This document shows, piece after piece, positions 46,557 to 57,272 of a stretch of 64,000 nucleotides of DNA; position 1 is the first letter of the stretch, and each line of letters begins with the position of its first letter. The position numbers and the translations under genes are program-made. The notes below the pieces were generated by a model that saw only the letters and a list, made by a program, of their open reading frames with translations, was not told where the DNA came from and did no database searches. This DNA comes from Myrica gale (lineage: Eukaryota > Streptophyta > Magnoliopsida > Fagales > Myricaceae), in the NCBI GenBank assembly GCA_963930655.1, contig OZ005600.1, forward strand, positions 1,801,501-1,865,500, written 5' to 3'.

Positions 46557-48670
46557 CAATGGCGGAACCAGGAATGAAAATTAACCCGGACGAACTTTTA
46601 AAGTAAAATAACGGAAATTTTTTTGTATACGTAATGTAAAAAATTGTCTTAAAGTTACAATATCAAAATATTAAAGACTAAAAACATAAAAAAAATATTG
46701 AATTACACATATCGTACTATGTACTACGACTGAGAGGGGACAATTGGATCTTACGGTTGTGCATCTTCTGAAAACGTTGCAAAATGACTTTATTCTCAAT
46801 AGTTTCAAAATTTTCCTACTCGATGTACACTACCATGCAATCATTCATCCAATCATCTCTCATCTTATTACAAAAATCAGTCTTAATAATTTTCATCGCA
46901 GATAACACTCTCTCAACGGTTGCAGTCGTAACCGGTAAGACCAATGCCAACGTAATAAGAAGATAAACCAATGGATACAAAATATTCTTTCTGGTCTCAG
47001 CCATCTTCATAGCAAGAGTTCCAATATCTTGAAGCCCAGAAAAAAAAATTAGTTCTTCTAACATCTCTAATGCAGGTGTCAAGCTGATCTCTAAGTACCA
47101 CGCGATCAATTGTTGAGAAATCTTCAGGGTAAAATTCAACAAGACGACATAATCTATCAAGATCAAATGCTGAGAATGAGTCCCTTGGATCAAGACATGT
47201 TATGCAAAGAAGTAACTTCATACTTGTTTTTGTGAAACGATTATTCATCTCCTGAGCAATCAAATCAATAACCTGACATAAGACTTCTACACGAAAATAA
47301 TGCAAATAAGTAATTGTTTGCCCTCCACGCCTCGAACGACCGCGAATTTGTATAATGTTTTCCATATTGGGCACATTGATAAAATTATTCAGACAAAATG
47401 TTTTGACTTCTTCCAAAAATTGGGCTCAACTAAGGTTGTCCTAGGCTCAACAACATCACAATCCAACCTAAAAACTACTACACAAATAACATCTCTTCCT
47501 CCTGTTTCCTTCACAATCCAACCTAGAGTTAAGCAAGAAATAAAAGAAAGTTTTAAAGAAAGGAGATTACCTACCGCAAATGTCCTTCCAGCAAATAAGC
47601 AAGTATATTGACAAAGTTCAAATGTGCTTCCAGCAATGGATTTTGATCTTTACTACACAAATCCACATAAAGAACATTAAGTTAACAAGTAAATATTTAA
47701 TTCGCTACATAATTTATTTCCCAGCAATGTAGGAACATAATTATCTATAAAGAATAATAACTGAGTGCGAGCATATTATCTATAATAATAAAAAAGTGCA
47801 AGCATAATTAAAATAAATAGGAATTTACTATAAGAGAGGGATAGAAGTGACTGATTAAAACACATTCACACTATATGGATGTCATTAGAAGAAACATTGA
47901 AAACCCAAACAATCAATGTGATCTACCCAGATATTAGGGAGTCTATATGCGTTTTACTAGAAAATGGGGAGGAAAAGAAAGTCATTAGAACTGCATATTA
48001 ATATAAGGTAGAGTTTCAATTTATATATGATAGATTTACAATAGTACTATGGGTAAATTATTCTTAATTGTACTACATCACCTCTCTCCCAAAAAAAGTA
48101 AACAAAAAAAAAGACTGCTCCTGTAAAATGGAAGGGAAAAAACTACAGTACCAGCAGAAGCAGGAACTGAGAATGCAGAAAGTGTTCATGTAAAGGTATT
48201 ACGCAATAACAAAAACCCTAAGCTCGTCTCTGTCTCCTCTGGTAATGCGGGTATCTGCATCGAGATACGTGACTTCAAATTCACCACTTCCAGTATTTGA
48301 TGGAGGCCTTAACACATCTGGAATCTGCGGTATCTCGAATGGTGGTAATTGTGAGTCTGTGACAAGTTTCCACAATTCCACTCGCCTTTACTTTATAGAT
48401 GTTTTCTCAAATGGATTTTTATCTTTGCAGATCCTATTCCCATTAAAAGTGAAAGCTCAATAACGATGTTCGTTTTCTCATTTACTACTCAGAGAGTCAC
48501 CCGGGCGGGCTTATGTTGGCCTGGGCAAACCAGGGCGGCCCAGGCCAACTTTTTTTTTTTAAAAAAAAAAGTACATTAATTTTTATTTAAAAAAAATACA
48601 TTAAAATTTTTTTTTTAGGGGCGGACCCCGGGCGGCCGCCCAGGCTCGCCCAGGCCTGGGTCCGCCCCTG
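46557..48670 (-). mobile_element. hAT transposon carrying a host exon
   Basis: A 2114-bp element. Left end CAATGGCGGAACCAGG, right end (inverted) CAGGGGCGGACCCAGG: 13 of 16 match. An exact 8-bp duplication, GACATGAT, lies at 46549-46556 and 48671-48678. On the minus strand the C-terminal part of a hAT transposase survives in two overlapping frames (47416-46997 and 47193-46816), with the dimerisation-domain landmarks VYLLITLALVLPVTTATVER and MRDDWMNDCMVVYIE. Several frame changes are needed, and the N-terminal catalytic part is absent, so it is not autonomous. Its end (LQRF.KM-type coding and the following 3' part) is about as similar to the hAT at 31051-32272 as two members of one family would be. 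A fibrillin exon lies inside at 48199-48400. Confidence 0.92.
48199..48400 (-). pseudogene. Captured last exon of a plastid-lipid-associated protein (fibrillin)
   Basis: On the minus strand 60 uninterrupted codons end in a stop and read like the C-terminus of the PAP/fibrillin family: WKLVTDSQLPPFEIPQIPDV, then LRPPSNTGSGEFEVTYLD and ADTRITRGDRDELRVFVIA. Fibrillins are plastid lipid-binding proteins of plastoglobules and thylakoids. The rest of the gene is absent. The downstream DNA, still inside the transposon, looks like ordinary 3' UTR. The fragment lies wholly between the hAT termini and in the same orientation as the transposase. Which family member was the donor cannot be told from here. 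Confidence 0.8.
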
Positions 48671-48870
48671 GACATGATCCTACTAGTCACGTAGGAGTTT
48701 GTTGTACAAACGCAGACGTACCTAAATGGTTGTATTGACACATTAATATTTGACAGATCTATTTTGAAGACGAAAAATATTTTAGGGACCAGTTTGAAAT
48801 TTAAAAAATATCACAGACTAATAGAGTATTTTAATGTAAATTTCAATGCTATAATTCTGCTTTAATATAA

Positions 48871-49770
48871 GAGAATTTGACATTTTAGTCCTTAAGTTTA
48901 TACTCATTTTGCATTTGGGTCCTTCGATTTCAGACTTCAAATTTAAGCCCTTATATTTTTTACCTTTGACAAAAAAATCATTTCGTCAGCCTTCCGTCCA
49001 TTCTTTTAACGGTAACTCCAAGTCATCAACCAACTAAGCAAAACCTTTAAACTGACAACTTATGGCATCTTCAATTCTCTAGCCCAAAATGACACCGTTT
49101 TGGACAAAACGACATGCATGCACGGGCGAATATGTTGCAGAAGCATCGAATTTACAGCTATGTTTACGGACCCATAAAAGGAGACTATTCACGGTATGAG
49201 ATAGTATGAAATCATTCTCAGCTAGATAGACTAAAGCTACAATGGAGACAAAAACAGTTTTTCTTTGAGGGACCTGGATAATGGAAAATGTTTCTTTGTT
49301 TACTATAGTAAAGTTTTATAGCTTTTTTCGAAACAAAATGCAGCCCTAGCTGTTTGCAGAAAACGGAAATAATAACTTTATAAAAATCATTTTTGGATGG
49401 AAGCTCGAAGGTGACTAAAATCTCAGCCATCACATGGAAAAGAAACGAGAATATACCACAAAAGTGCAACAAATATGTCAATATAAACTTAGATGTGGTA
49501 AATGCATCTAAAATAGGTACCATAGTCACCTACAGAAAGAAAAAAAGCACCAAAACGGTGTGCATCAATTTTAGCCCGAACGGTGTCCTTTTGGGCTAGA
49601 GAATTGAAGACGTCATAAGTTGTGTTTAAAGATTTTGCTTAATTGGTTGATGATGTGGAACTGCCGATAGACGGAAGGACTCTTTGTTAAAGATCGAAAA
49701 TATAAAAGGTATTAAATTTGAAGGATGAAATACAAAAAGTATAAAATTAAGGCCTAAAATGTCAAATTCT
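48871..49770. mobile_element. Non-autonomous MULE with long inverted repeats
   Basis: A 900-bp element with terminal inverted repeats of roughly 230 bp. The left arm starts GAGAATTTGACATTTTAG and the right arm, inverted, AGAATTTGACATTTTAGG; similarity runs through blocks such as CATCAACCAA(C/T)TAAGCAAAA and CTTCAATTCTCTAGCCCAAA. A 9-bp duplication, TTAATATAA, flanks it at 48862-48870 and 49771-49779 (one more T on each side also matches). Long arms plus 9-bp duplications are the Mutator-like signature. There is no transposase. Array unit 1 has the uninterrupted site TTTAATATAATAAGAAAGCA, which serves as an empty site. Confidence 0.9.
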
Positions 49771-49986
49771 TTAATATAATAAGAAAGCATGCTAATCGAC
49801 CAAGTACTGGCTAGCTACTAGATGACTAATTACATAAGATTACTGTAAGCGAGAACGTACGATGCTCTCGTGAGTTAGCAGGTGATGAAATTGATAGTTG
49901 CCCACAGATTAGGTAGTACCTATCTTTCATATTCTTAATTACTTGATATTAATTTTCTGACTTATTACAACGATAAGAAAGAGTAT

Positions 49987-50075
49987 AATTAATTGTACTT
50001 TATCTTTCCCAAAGTACAATTAATTGGGTAATTTACGCACCTGCTTACGTAATTGGGTAAGCAGGTGCGTAAATT
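49987..50075. repeat. Two adjacent perfect hairpins
   Basis: Hairpin 1 has 15-bp arms AATTAATTGTACTTT (49987-50001) and AAAGTACAATTAATT (50011-50025) with a 9-base loop. Hairpin 2 has 19-bp arms AATTTACGCACCTGCTTAC (50030-50048) and its exact inverse (50057-50075) with an 8-base loop. The right arm of hairpin 2 is the start of an array sub-repeat (GCAGGTGCGTAAATTCA), also present at about 43559 in unit 1 without the left arm, so the left arm arose later by inverted copying. Confidence 0.9.
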
Positions 50076-50100
50076 CAAATCGCGCCGGCCCATAGATTAG

Positions 50101-50385
50101 GGTTACGGTAGTTTTCTATAATTTTTATAGAATTCAAATACATTTATAAAATTACGACAGAATATATTCAGAATTTAAACACAAACAATAATACATTTTA
50201 CATAATCTCTAATAACTTTTTACTTTTTATTAAACATAAATTTTCTCTTTATATTTTTTTATTTAATAATTACATCAAATCATTTATTTCTTCACTTTAC
50301 ATAAATATCAATAAAAAATTATTCAACATAAATATTCACAACTTCTCTAAAATTCTATCATTTTTACTCAAACCCAACTTAATCC
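50101..50385. mobile_element. Harbinger-like MITE, copy 2 (inverted)
   Basis: About 285 bp matching the element at 44458-44762 in reverse orientation, for example AACTTCTCTAAAATTCTATC near the right side and TTTATAAAATTACGACAGAA near the left. The ends are more diverged than in copy 1 and no clean target duplication remains, so this is an older insertion. Confidence 0.75.
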
Positions 50386-51114
50386 AGATACACGTAGATG
50401 CAGCTACTTCAGTATTTATCAGGCCCTTTGACGCAGGTAATCTCGCAGCAGACATGCACACGTCGAAAGCGTTGAGAACTTTCAGCCAGCCTACTAACTG
50501 CCACCGAGAGATCCTAAACCAATTAATAATCGTTGACAGAAAGAGTAGGTCATGCGTGATTCATCGACGACGTGTTTGAATAGCACAGCGAATTATGTTG
50601 GGCTAGAGGTTCAGAGAACCAAGACGACTTCTTACCATCAGCAATATGTTTGAATAGTACAAAAGCATTATCCAAGCTGATAATTAAAGCATATAAATAT
50701 TATTGTTTCTACCTTTTAATTTGAATAGTCTGCGCACGGAATTGAATTTCGGTTCCAATTTGATCTGCGAGAAGAACCGAAACAAGAATCTGGAAAAAAT
50801 GGCGATCATGCGCTCGTGTAAACAAACTTTTCTTTTTGAGATGGGTATGACTAATTCCTTACAACTTGTTATTTCAATAGCTTCCCACGCATAAAGAGTA
50901 TAAAGAGTATAAAGCTGATAATAAAATACATTATCAATGTGTCGACATCCTCACACGCATAAAGAGTATAAAGTGTATTTAAACCCTCTAACTTTATAAA
51001 ATAGCATTTTCTCCTTTTAACTCATGCATGCCATCCTGATCATCGTGCCCTACTGCATCGTAAAAGTAATTGCCTATCAGTTTCGTAATTGGCGAGTAAG
51101 TCACCATTAACGTG

Positions 51115-51560
51115 GGCACAGGGCGGACCTGGGGCCATGCCCCGGCCCCATAGAATTTTGAAAAACCCCAGTCCCTTTCGTGTTCTTTACACGGTTTTGA
51201 GAAAAATTAAGACTTGGCCCGCAAAAAAATTAAAACCCCGCTTTGATCCCTATATATATAAAAAGTTTTTGCAAAAATCAATATTTAGGTCCCTTTAATA
51301 TTTGAAATTACATGTTTATTAAATTTCAAGATTTAATTTGAATCTTCACAATTTGTAACTTTTTTTTTTAAAAAAATTTAAAGGTTTTAGACAATTTTTA
51401 TTTATTTATTTTGACAATATATTTAACAATAAAACTCATAATTTGTGGTTTACTTTTATTTTTCTTGAGCTCTTCAAACACTCACTTATTTTTCATCCAT
51501 GTTCTTTCTATTTCCTCTACAAATGTAACTTGAAGAAAAATTCGAATGTTATAAATTTTT
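51115..51560. mobile_element. hAT fragment in array unit 3
   Basis: Starts with CACAGGGCGGACCTGGGGCC, a hAT-type terminus, followed by non-coding AT-rich DNA. It interrupts sequence that continues in the array after about 51560. The right terminus was not recognised, so this is either a truncated copy or has a decayed end. Confidence 0.45.
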
Positions 51561-51830
51561 GGAAAATTATTATTTATAATTCATGGTTTTTGTTAATAAC
51601 TACCAGGAAAGCATATATTTAAGTTACAAGTTACTAACTTATTAATAATATTATTATGTCTTACATTAAAAATATAACATAACGATAAATATTTTTATAC
51701 TATATATCTATATATATCATCGTGCATTCACTACCATGCGTGAAGTTGTCAATAAGGTTCGTAATTGAAAAATAAGTCACCATTAACATGGCCACTTGCA
51801 ATTTGAACTAATCAGAGAAGCATATTGCAA

Positions 51831-53023
51831 AGCGGGTGGTATATATCCAAAATGTTTCCACGCCTAAATTAATAAAAGCCACCCTGTAATATTCTCGATC
51901 AAGCCAATGTAAAGATAGATATATATATATATATTTGAGTAAGTTGAACCTGGCAAACCAAGTCAGAATTGTCGTACACCGACGGGAAGTAAGTTGTGAC
52001 TGATTTCTTTAAACACGCTGCATGGAAATGGTAGTTAGCTTTCTTGCATTATTGTTTGTAACGTGGGGTTCTTTATTGGAATTGGCGAAACACATGCATA
52101 AATGAGCGACTCCGCGACGTCGACGTTTCTTGTTCTCATGGCGTCCTGATATCCGTAAGTCTCATCAAATTAAGGAAATGATCCCGTTGAAGATCTTTGG
52201 TTAATTAATTTGTCAGTTAAGATCTTTGATCGCAAGCCCAATATTGATCCACATCATGTCATACTACAAATTTCGAGATTACTGCATTTATGATGCTTCA
52301 AATTAGTTTTTAACGGTGATCGTAAACATCTATGGGGATAATCCATGCCTAAGAAAAGGGGAAGCCATGCATGGCGCTAAACCAATTAATGTTTTAAATA
52401 ACTTGCTTTTGTTAGTCCATTTTGGATGGTAGAACCCAACGACGGAGTTGTACGTTAAAGACGGAGTTTGGTTTGTCCGATCCGGCGGCTTTTTGGTACG
52501 ACCTGGAGACTTGCTGAGATGGTGGCCGGGCATGACATATATCTCTTTCGGCGGCGAAAAAAGATGGAATATGTTCTGGTTTGTCCATTAAAATAATATC
52601 ATGAATGTAAGTTCTAATATAATGTCTATGATCAAAGATGCTTAACGTAGTTTTAATAAATAAAAGTGATTTAAAAATATAAAGGTACTAACAAATATTC
52701 CATTATAATTTAACATATTTTTTCTTGTTTTTTTCGGATTATTTAACGGTAATGGCATAGCATATTTATATGACATAATTTTATAATTTATTCAACCATG
52801 AATTTTTAGCTTGGCTCTAGCATACTTATAATCAATTAGACAACTTTCGCAACTGCATTAATTAATTCTTCATGATATATATCTATGAAAGACTTTCATA
52901 AGATATGGCCGAAACTCATGAGCCAGACCAACCAGAGAGTTCTGACCATAAGTTCAGTCGCCCACGTGGAACATCGCTTGTTCACACGCGCGAAGGTGTT
53001 GCCCCCCACCCTCCTGACATTTG
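51831..53023. other. Upstream region of the alpha-dioxygenase gene
   Basis: About 1.2 kb between the array and the TATA box. Contains a short TA run at about 51918-51937 and no gene. The proximal part holds a G-box (see separate entry). Confidence 0.45.
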
Positions 53024-53033
53024 TATATATAAA
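52962..53033 (+). promoter_or_regulatory. Core promoter of the alpha-dioxygenase gene: G-box and TATA
   Basis: A TATATATAAA box at 53024-53033 lies 68 bases before the chosen ATG, so transcription should start near 53060. A palindromic G-box, CCACGTGG, is at 52962-52969, about 60 bases upstream of the TATA box. G-boxes bind bHLH and bZIP factors such as MYC2 and ABFs; alpha-dioxygenases are known to be induced by wounding, pathogens and salt, so the site is plausible, but its use is inferred. Confidence 0.65.
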
Positions 53034-53100
53034 GGGTTGCCATGATCTTAGACAAACAACTTGAGAAATTAAGAAAGAGATTATGTTCTCTAGTGTAATA

Positions 53101-56100
53101 ATGGCATCGATTAAGGCTCTCCTAGCTGAACCTTTCCATCGATTCATTCATAAAGACTTCCATGAAGCTGTTGCTAAGATGACTCTCATAGACCGTTTCC
53201 TCTTCCTTGTAAAGTCCCACCTAATTATAGCTATCTACTGCCATGCTTTGTTTTCAAGAGTTTCAAGAAGCATTCTCTTAAGGTGTTTTCGTATGCCTTG
53301 AAGAGGAAGACATGCAATCTTAGTGTTTTTACGTTTATTTAATGCAGATTGTTCACTTCATCGATAAGTTGGGCATATGGCACCGCTTACCAGTCTTCCT
53401 AGGCCTGATTTATCTTGCCATTCGCCGGCACCTTCACCAGGAGTACAATTTGTTCAATGTTGGTAGATCTCCCATTGGTGTTCGGTTCAACCCCATGGAC
53501 TACCCATACAGAACAGCTGATGGAAAGTTTAACGACCCCTTCAATGAAGGTGCAGGTAGTGAAGGAACTTTCTTTGGCAGAAATGTTCTCCCGGTAGATC
53601 AAAAGAAAAAGGTACTTCTCCATTTGGAGATATTTCACCGAATGCATTTCTTATTATGCCGAGTTAGTACTGTTCGCCTCCTTTGTTCGGGTCTTTTTCT
53701 ATTCCAATGACACTTTAGCTTCGACAATATGCAGCTACTGAAACCGGATCCAATAGTTGTGGCCACAAAACTTCTTGCGCGGAGAAAATACACAGACACG
53801 GGAAAGCAATTCAACATGATAGCAGCCTCTTGGATTCAGTTTATGATACATGATTGGATCGATCACTTGGAGGACACCAAGCAGGTTTGTTGGACATCCA
53901 ACACAATTAAGAAGAACTGGTTTTATCGTCTCATATATCTCTTGACAAATGACTTTGCTAAAAGTGTTTTTCTTTTTGTACGTCCGCGACTCCGCATGCT
54001 TTATCTTTTGCACAAAATTACTGCAGATTGAGCTGACGGCACCAAGAGAAATTGCGAGCCAGTGCCCTCTCAAGTCTTTCAAGTTTTACAAGACGAAGGA
54101 GGTTCCAACTGGCTTTTACGACATCAAGGAGGGCGCAAAGAACATTCGTACACCATGGTGGTAAGAAACAAGTATAAAAAATTTGCCTAATCCAGGTTGT
54201 GCAATTAACTGCCAGACAAAAAGACTTAAAGACAAGAATAGAAAGCAGTTGCTGATCTCTACGGAAATACAAGCAGTTGTTCGAATATCATTTCCAAAAG
54301 TGACTCCCAGAGCAGGGAGAGAGGATTTAAATCCTAGGCCTCATTTAAAAACTATGACCCTTTAGTTTTTGCAATTAATATTACTGGTTACACACAGCAT
54401 AGACTTGATGTCGTTCTTTTCACAACCCGGATAGCTTAGTGTGGTTCTATCCGATTTGAAGATCCTTCCAAAAGCACCTACATGCACCATAAAAATTTCC
54501 TGAACGTATTTTGTTTGGGGGGCTTGTCTTAATATGAATGATGAATATTAGGGATGGAAGTGCTATATATGGAAGCAACGCGGAAAAATTGCAAAAAGTG
54601 AGAACTTTCAAAGACGGGAAACTCAAAATATCCTCAGATGGCCTTCTTCTCCACGACGAAGATGGAACGGCTGTGTCAGGAGACGTTCGCAATAGTTGGG
54701 CCGGCGTCTCGACATTGCAGGCCTTGTTCGTTAAGGAGCACAATGCAGTTTGCGACACTCTCAAGGTATTGGATCAGCTACTTCGCCAAGTGAAGGTTTC
54801 CCACTTTTCCTGTGACTGGTTAAGCTCATTAATTCTGCTTCATGTTCATGGTTTTTCAGAGGGAATATTCAGATTTGGATGACGAAGAATTATACCATCA
54901 TGCAAGGCTAGTGACATCGGCGGTCATCGCGAAGGTCCATACTATAGATTGGACCGTGGAGCTCCTCAAAACTGATACCTTGCTCGCAGGGATGCGCGCC
55001 AACTGGTAATAAGTCTCTAAATCCAGGAAAGAGAGCCTTATGCAGTAAATTCACTGATTTTGATCATCTTCGATCCATCAACTCCATATATAATATAATA
55101 TGAGCACTTAAAGCAAAATACAGTTGCTTTGTAGTTAATTTTCGGGATCCAAATTACTGCGGAAAATAAAAAAAATATATATACACGCTGTTCACAAACT
55201 TGAATGCAACGTACGTAATCGCTACAAGTGCTTTTGTTGCGCTGTGACTGGCATGCATGATGGATTATATGTATTTCAGGTACGGATTGTTGGGAAAGAA
55301 ATTTAAGGACACATTCGGTCATGTTGGGGGAGCCTCGTTGGGAGGTCTGGTGGGTCTAAAGAAGCCCAATAATCATGGGGTTCCTTACTCGTTGACTGAG
55401 GAGTTTGTCAGTGTTTATCGTATGCACTCGCTGCTACCCGATGACCTTCACCTCAGGGACATCTCGGCTGCACCAGGACCAAACAAATCTCCACCGTTGA
55501 TCAAAAAGTATGAGTATGACTATCTTTTATCCACTGATATTCCAAAATCGAAATTTAATTCGGTGAAAAAAAAATACTGCTAGATGAGTGTTTTGTCCTA
55601 ATTAATTGTCTTCCACTGTCAGGGTTCCTCTGGGAAATTTGGTAGGCCGTAGAGGAGAAAAGGCCTTGGCAGAAATTGGGTTTGCGAAACAGATAGTTTC
55701 AATGGGCCACCAAGCTTGCGGGGCCTTAGAGCTTTGGAACTATCCAACATTGCTCAGGGACCTTATCCCGCAGGAAGTGGATGGCAGTGATAGACCTGAT
55801 CATGTGGATCTGCCTGCTCTTGAAGGTACCACCAGCTAATCTGGATCGTTTATTCTGTTGATGATTTACAAGAATATAATACTTTGACGCTAGTGTGCTT
55901 CTTTCTCGTGCTTCATGATGCAGTATATAGGGACAGGGAGAGGAGTGTTGCAAGATACAATGACTTCCGTAGGGGCTTACTGTTGATACCCATCTCGAAA
56001 TGGGAGGATCTGACGGATGACCAGGAAGCGATTCAAGCACTTGATGAAGTGTACGGTGGTGATGTTGAACAGCTTGATGTGCTTGTGGGTCTCATGGCAG

Positions 56101-56550
56101 AGAAGAAGATCAAAGGGTTTGCTATTAGTGAGACGGCTTTTGTGATCTTCTTGCTAATGGCATCTAGGTAATAACATAAATTAGTACTCATTCATTACTT
56201 CTAGCATATTGCATGCATAAATCTGAAGATATATGTAGAATATCCATCTTATATATTCGAATGAATTGAGATCAGGGTAAGACATAGGATAACTTAGAAT
56301 TCTTGTTTGGGCTCCCTCGTGCAGGAGGCTTGAATCAGACAGGTTCTTCACGAGCAATTTCAATGAGGAGATATACACTAAGAAAGGATTTGAATGGGTG
56401 AATACTACAGAGAGCCTGAAGGATGTGATAGAGCGGCATCATCCAGACTTGGTAAAGAAGTGGATGAACTCCACAAGTGCCTTCTCGGTGTGGGATTCAC
56501 CTCCAGAGTCTCACAATCCAGTCCCAATCTATCTTCGAGTTCCCCAGTAG
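53101..56550 (+). CDS. DOX1: Fatty acid alpha-dioxygenase (DOX1-like, 638 aa)
   Basis: Heme-dependent alpha-dioxygenase that adds O2 to the alpha carbon of fatty acids, giving 2-hydroperoxy acids and related oxylipins in defence. Ten exons: 53101-53208, 53348-53611, 53735-53884, 54027-54160, 54552-54765, 54860-55005, 55280-55507, 55623-55825, 55924-56167, 56325-56550; 1917 nt. Distal heme His163 (WIQFMIHDWIDHLED) has the same number as in Arabidopsis DOX1; catalytic Tyr385 and proximal His388 lie in VYRMHSLLPD; the Arg-rich RDRERSVARYNDFRR substrate segment and the C-terminal FSVWDSPP block are present. The start at 53101 is preferred to the in-frame ATG at 53083: it has purine at -3 and G at +4 and gives the same spacing to FIHKDFHE as the known protein. 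Arabidopsis DOX1 is 639 aa. No defects seen. Confidence 0.95.
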
Positions 56551-57272
56551 AGCTCGGATGATTAAGTTCCTTTGTCTTCTTCACCTTATACTTCAAGATG
56601 AAATGTGAATCTAGCTACTTTCATAATCCTTAATTAGTTTTATCTATTAACCTATTCTCGTTGTTGATAAGCCATAAGCTTGCTAGCTACCTGTCGCACC
56701 ATGTACTTTGAATTCGTTTTAGTGCTTCGTCATAGTTTGTATCCCTGTATTATTATTTGTCTCTATCACTTTGTAATGAAGATATGCCATTATATTTAAT
56801 AAAAGGTAACGAATTGTCGTATAGAACATCACGTATGATAATGTTTGAAATTAAATTAATAGTTAAACAAGAGATCAGTTATATATATGTATATATAATA
56901 TATGGTATATTTTTTATCACCCATATTCAGAAAAGAAGATGACATATACTTCACGTTTAATTTTAAAGCGTTACGGTGATGCATTGTTACTGTCGGCTAA
57001 GAAGACGCAAGCCGTACTCAGAATTACGTACGTTTGTTTTGCCGTAGAAGTAACTGCGTAAATCTTTTTTCATGTTTTCGGGTGTTTGGAGTACCCAGGA
57101 AAATTCAGTCAGCCGATAAACTTTTCGGTCAGCGGAAGAGTGAACAATGAAATGGACGCTGCTTTTGCGGAAAACGTTATAAGCTGCAAATAAAATTTAA
57201 ACCATTTTCCAAGGCCCTCCGGACGAAGTCCTCGCCCTTTCTCTGCCGTATATCCTCCACCTGGAATGGTAC
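56551..57272. other. Alpha-dioxygenase 3' flank, no gene seen
   Basis: About 700 bases with the probable 3' UTR followed by AT-rich DNA. A GC-richer stretch at about 57200-57270 resembles a leader exon but has no supportable coding frame. Confidence 0.4.

Larger units (their letters stand above)
44845..49877. repeat. Tandem array, unit 2 (enlarged by insertions)
   Basis: Second copy of the array unit. It begins GCAGGTGTGGAAATTCAGAT and shows the same landmarks: 45105 (TTTGAATAGCACAGCGAATT), 45240 (GGAATTGAATTCCGGTTCCA), 45404 (CCAATTAATTGAATGGTCAA), 48751 (TTTGACAGATCTATTTTGAA) and 49770-49810 (TTTAATATAATAAGAAAGCA). Two whole transposons, a hAT (46557-48670) and a MULE (48871-49770), and a degraded hAT end near 46062 make it about 5 kb long. 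The part at 46110-46350 is repeated in unit 3 at 51570-51810. Confidence 0.75.
49878..51830. repeat. Tandem array, unit 3
   Basis: Third copy of the array unit. It begins GCAGGTGATGAAATTGATAG and repeats the landmarks at 50568 (GTTTGAATAGCACAGCGAAT), 50735 (GCGCACGGAATTGAATTTCG), 50845 (CTAATTCCTTACAACTTG) and 51575-51810. It contains a pair of hairpins (49987-50075), a MITE copy (50101-50385) and a hAT fragment (about 51115-51560). Just beyond, at about 51850-51890, a stretch (CCACGCCTAAATTAATAAAA) is inverted relative to its match in unit 2 near 46360. Confidence 0.72.
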
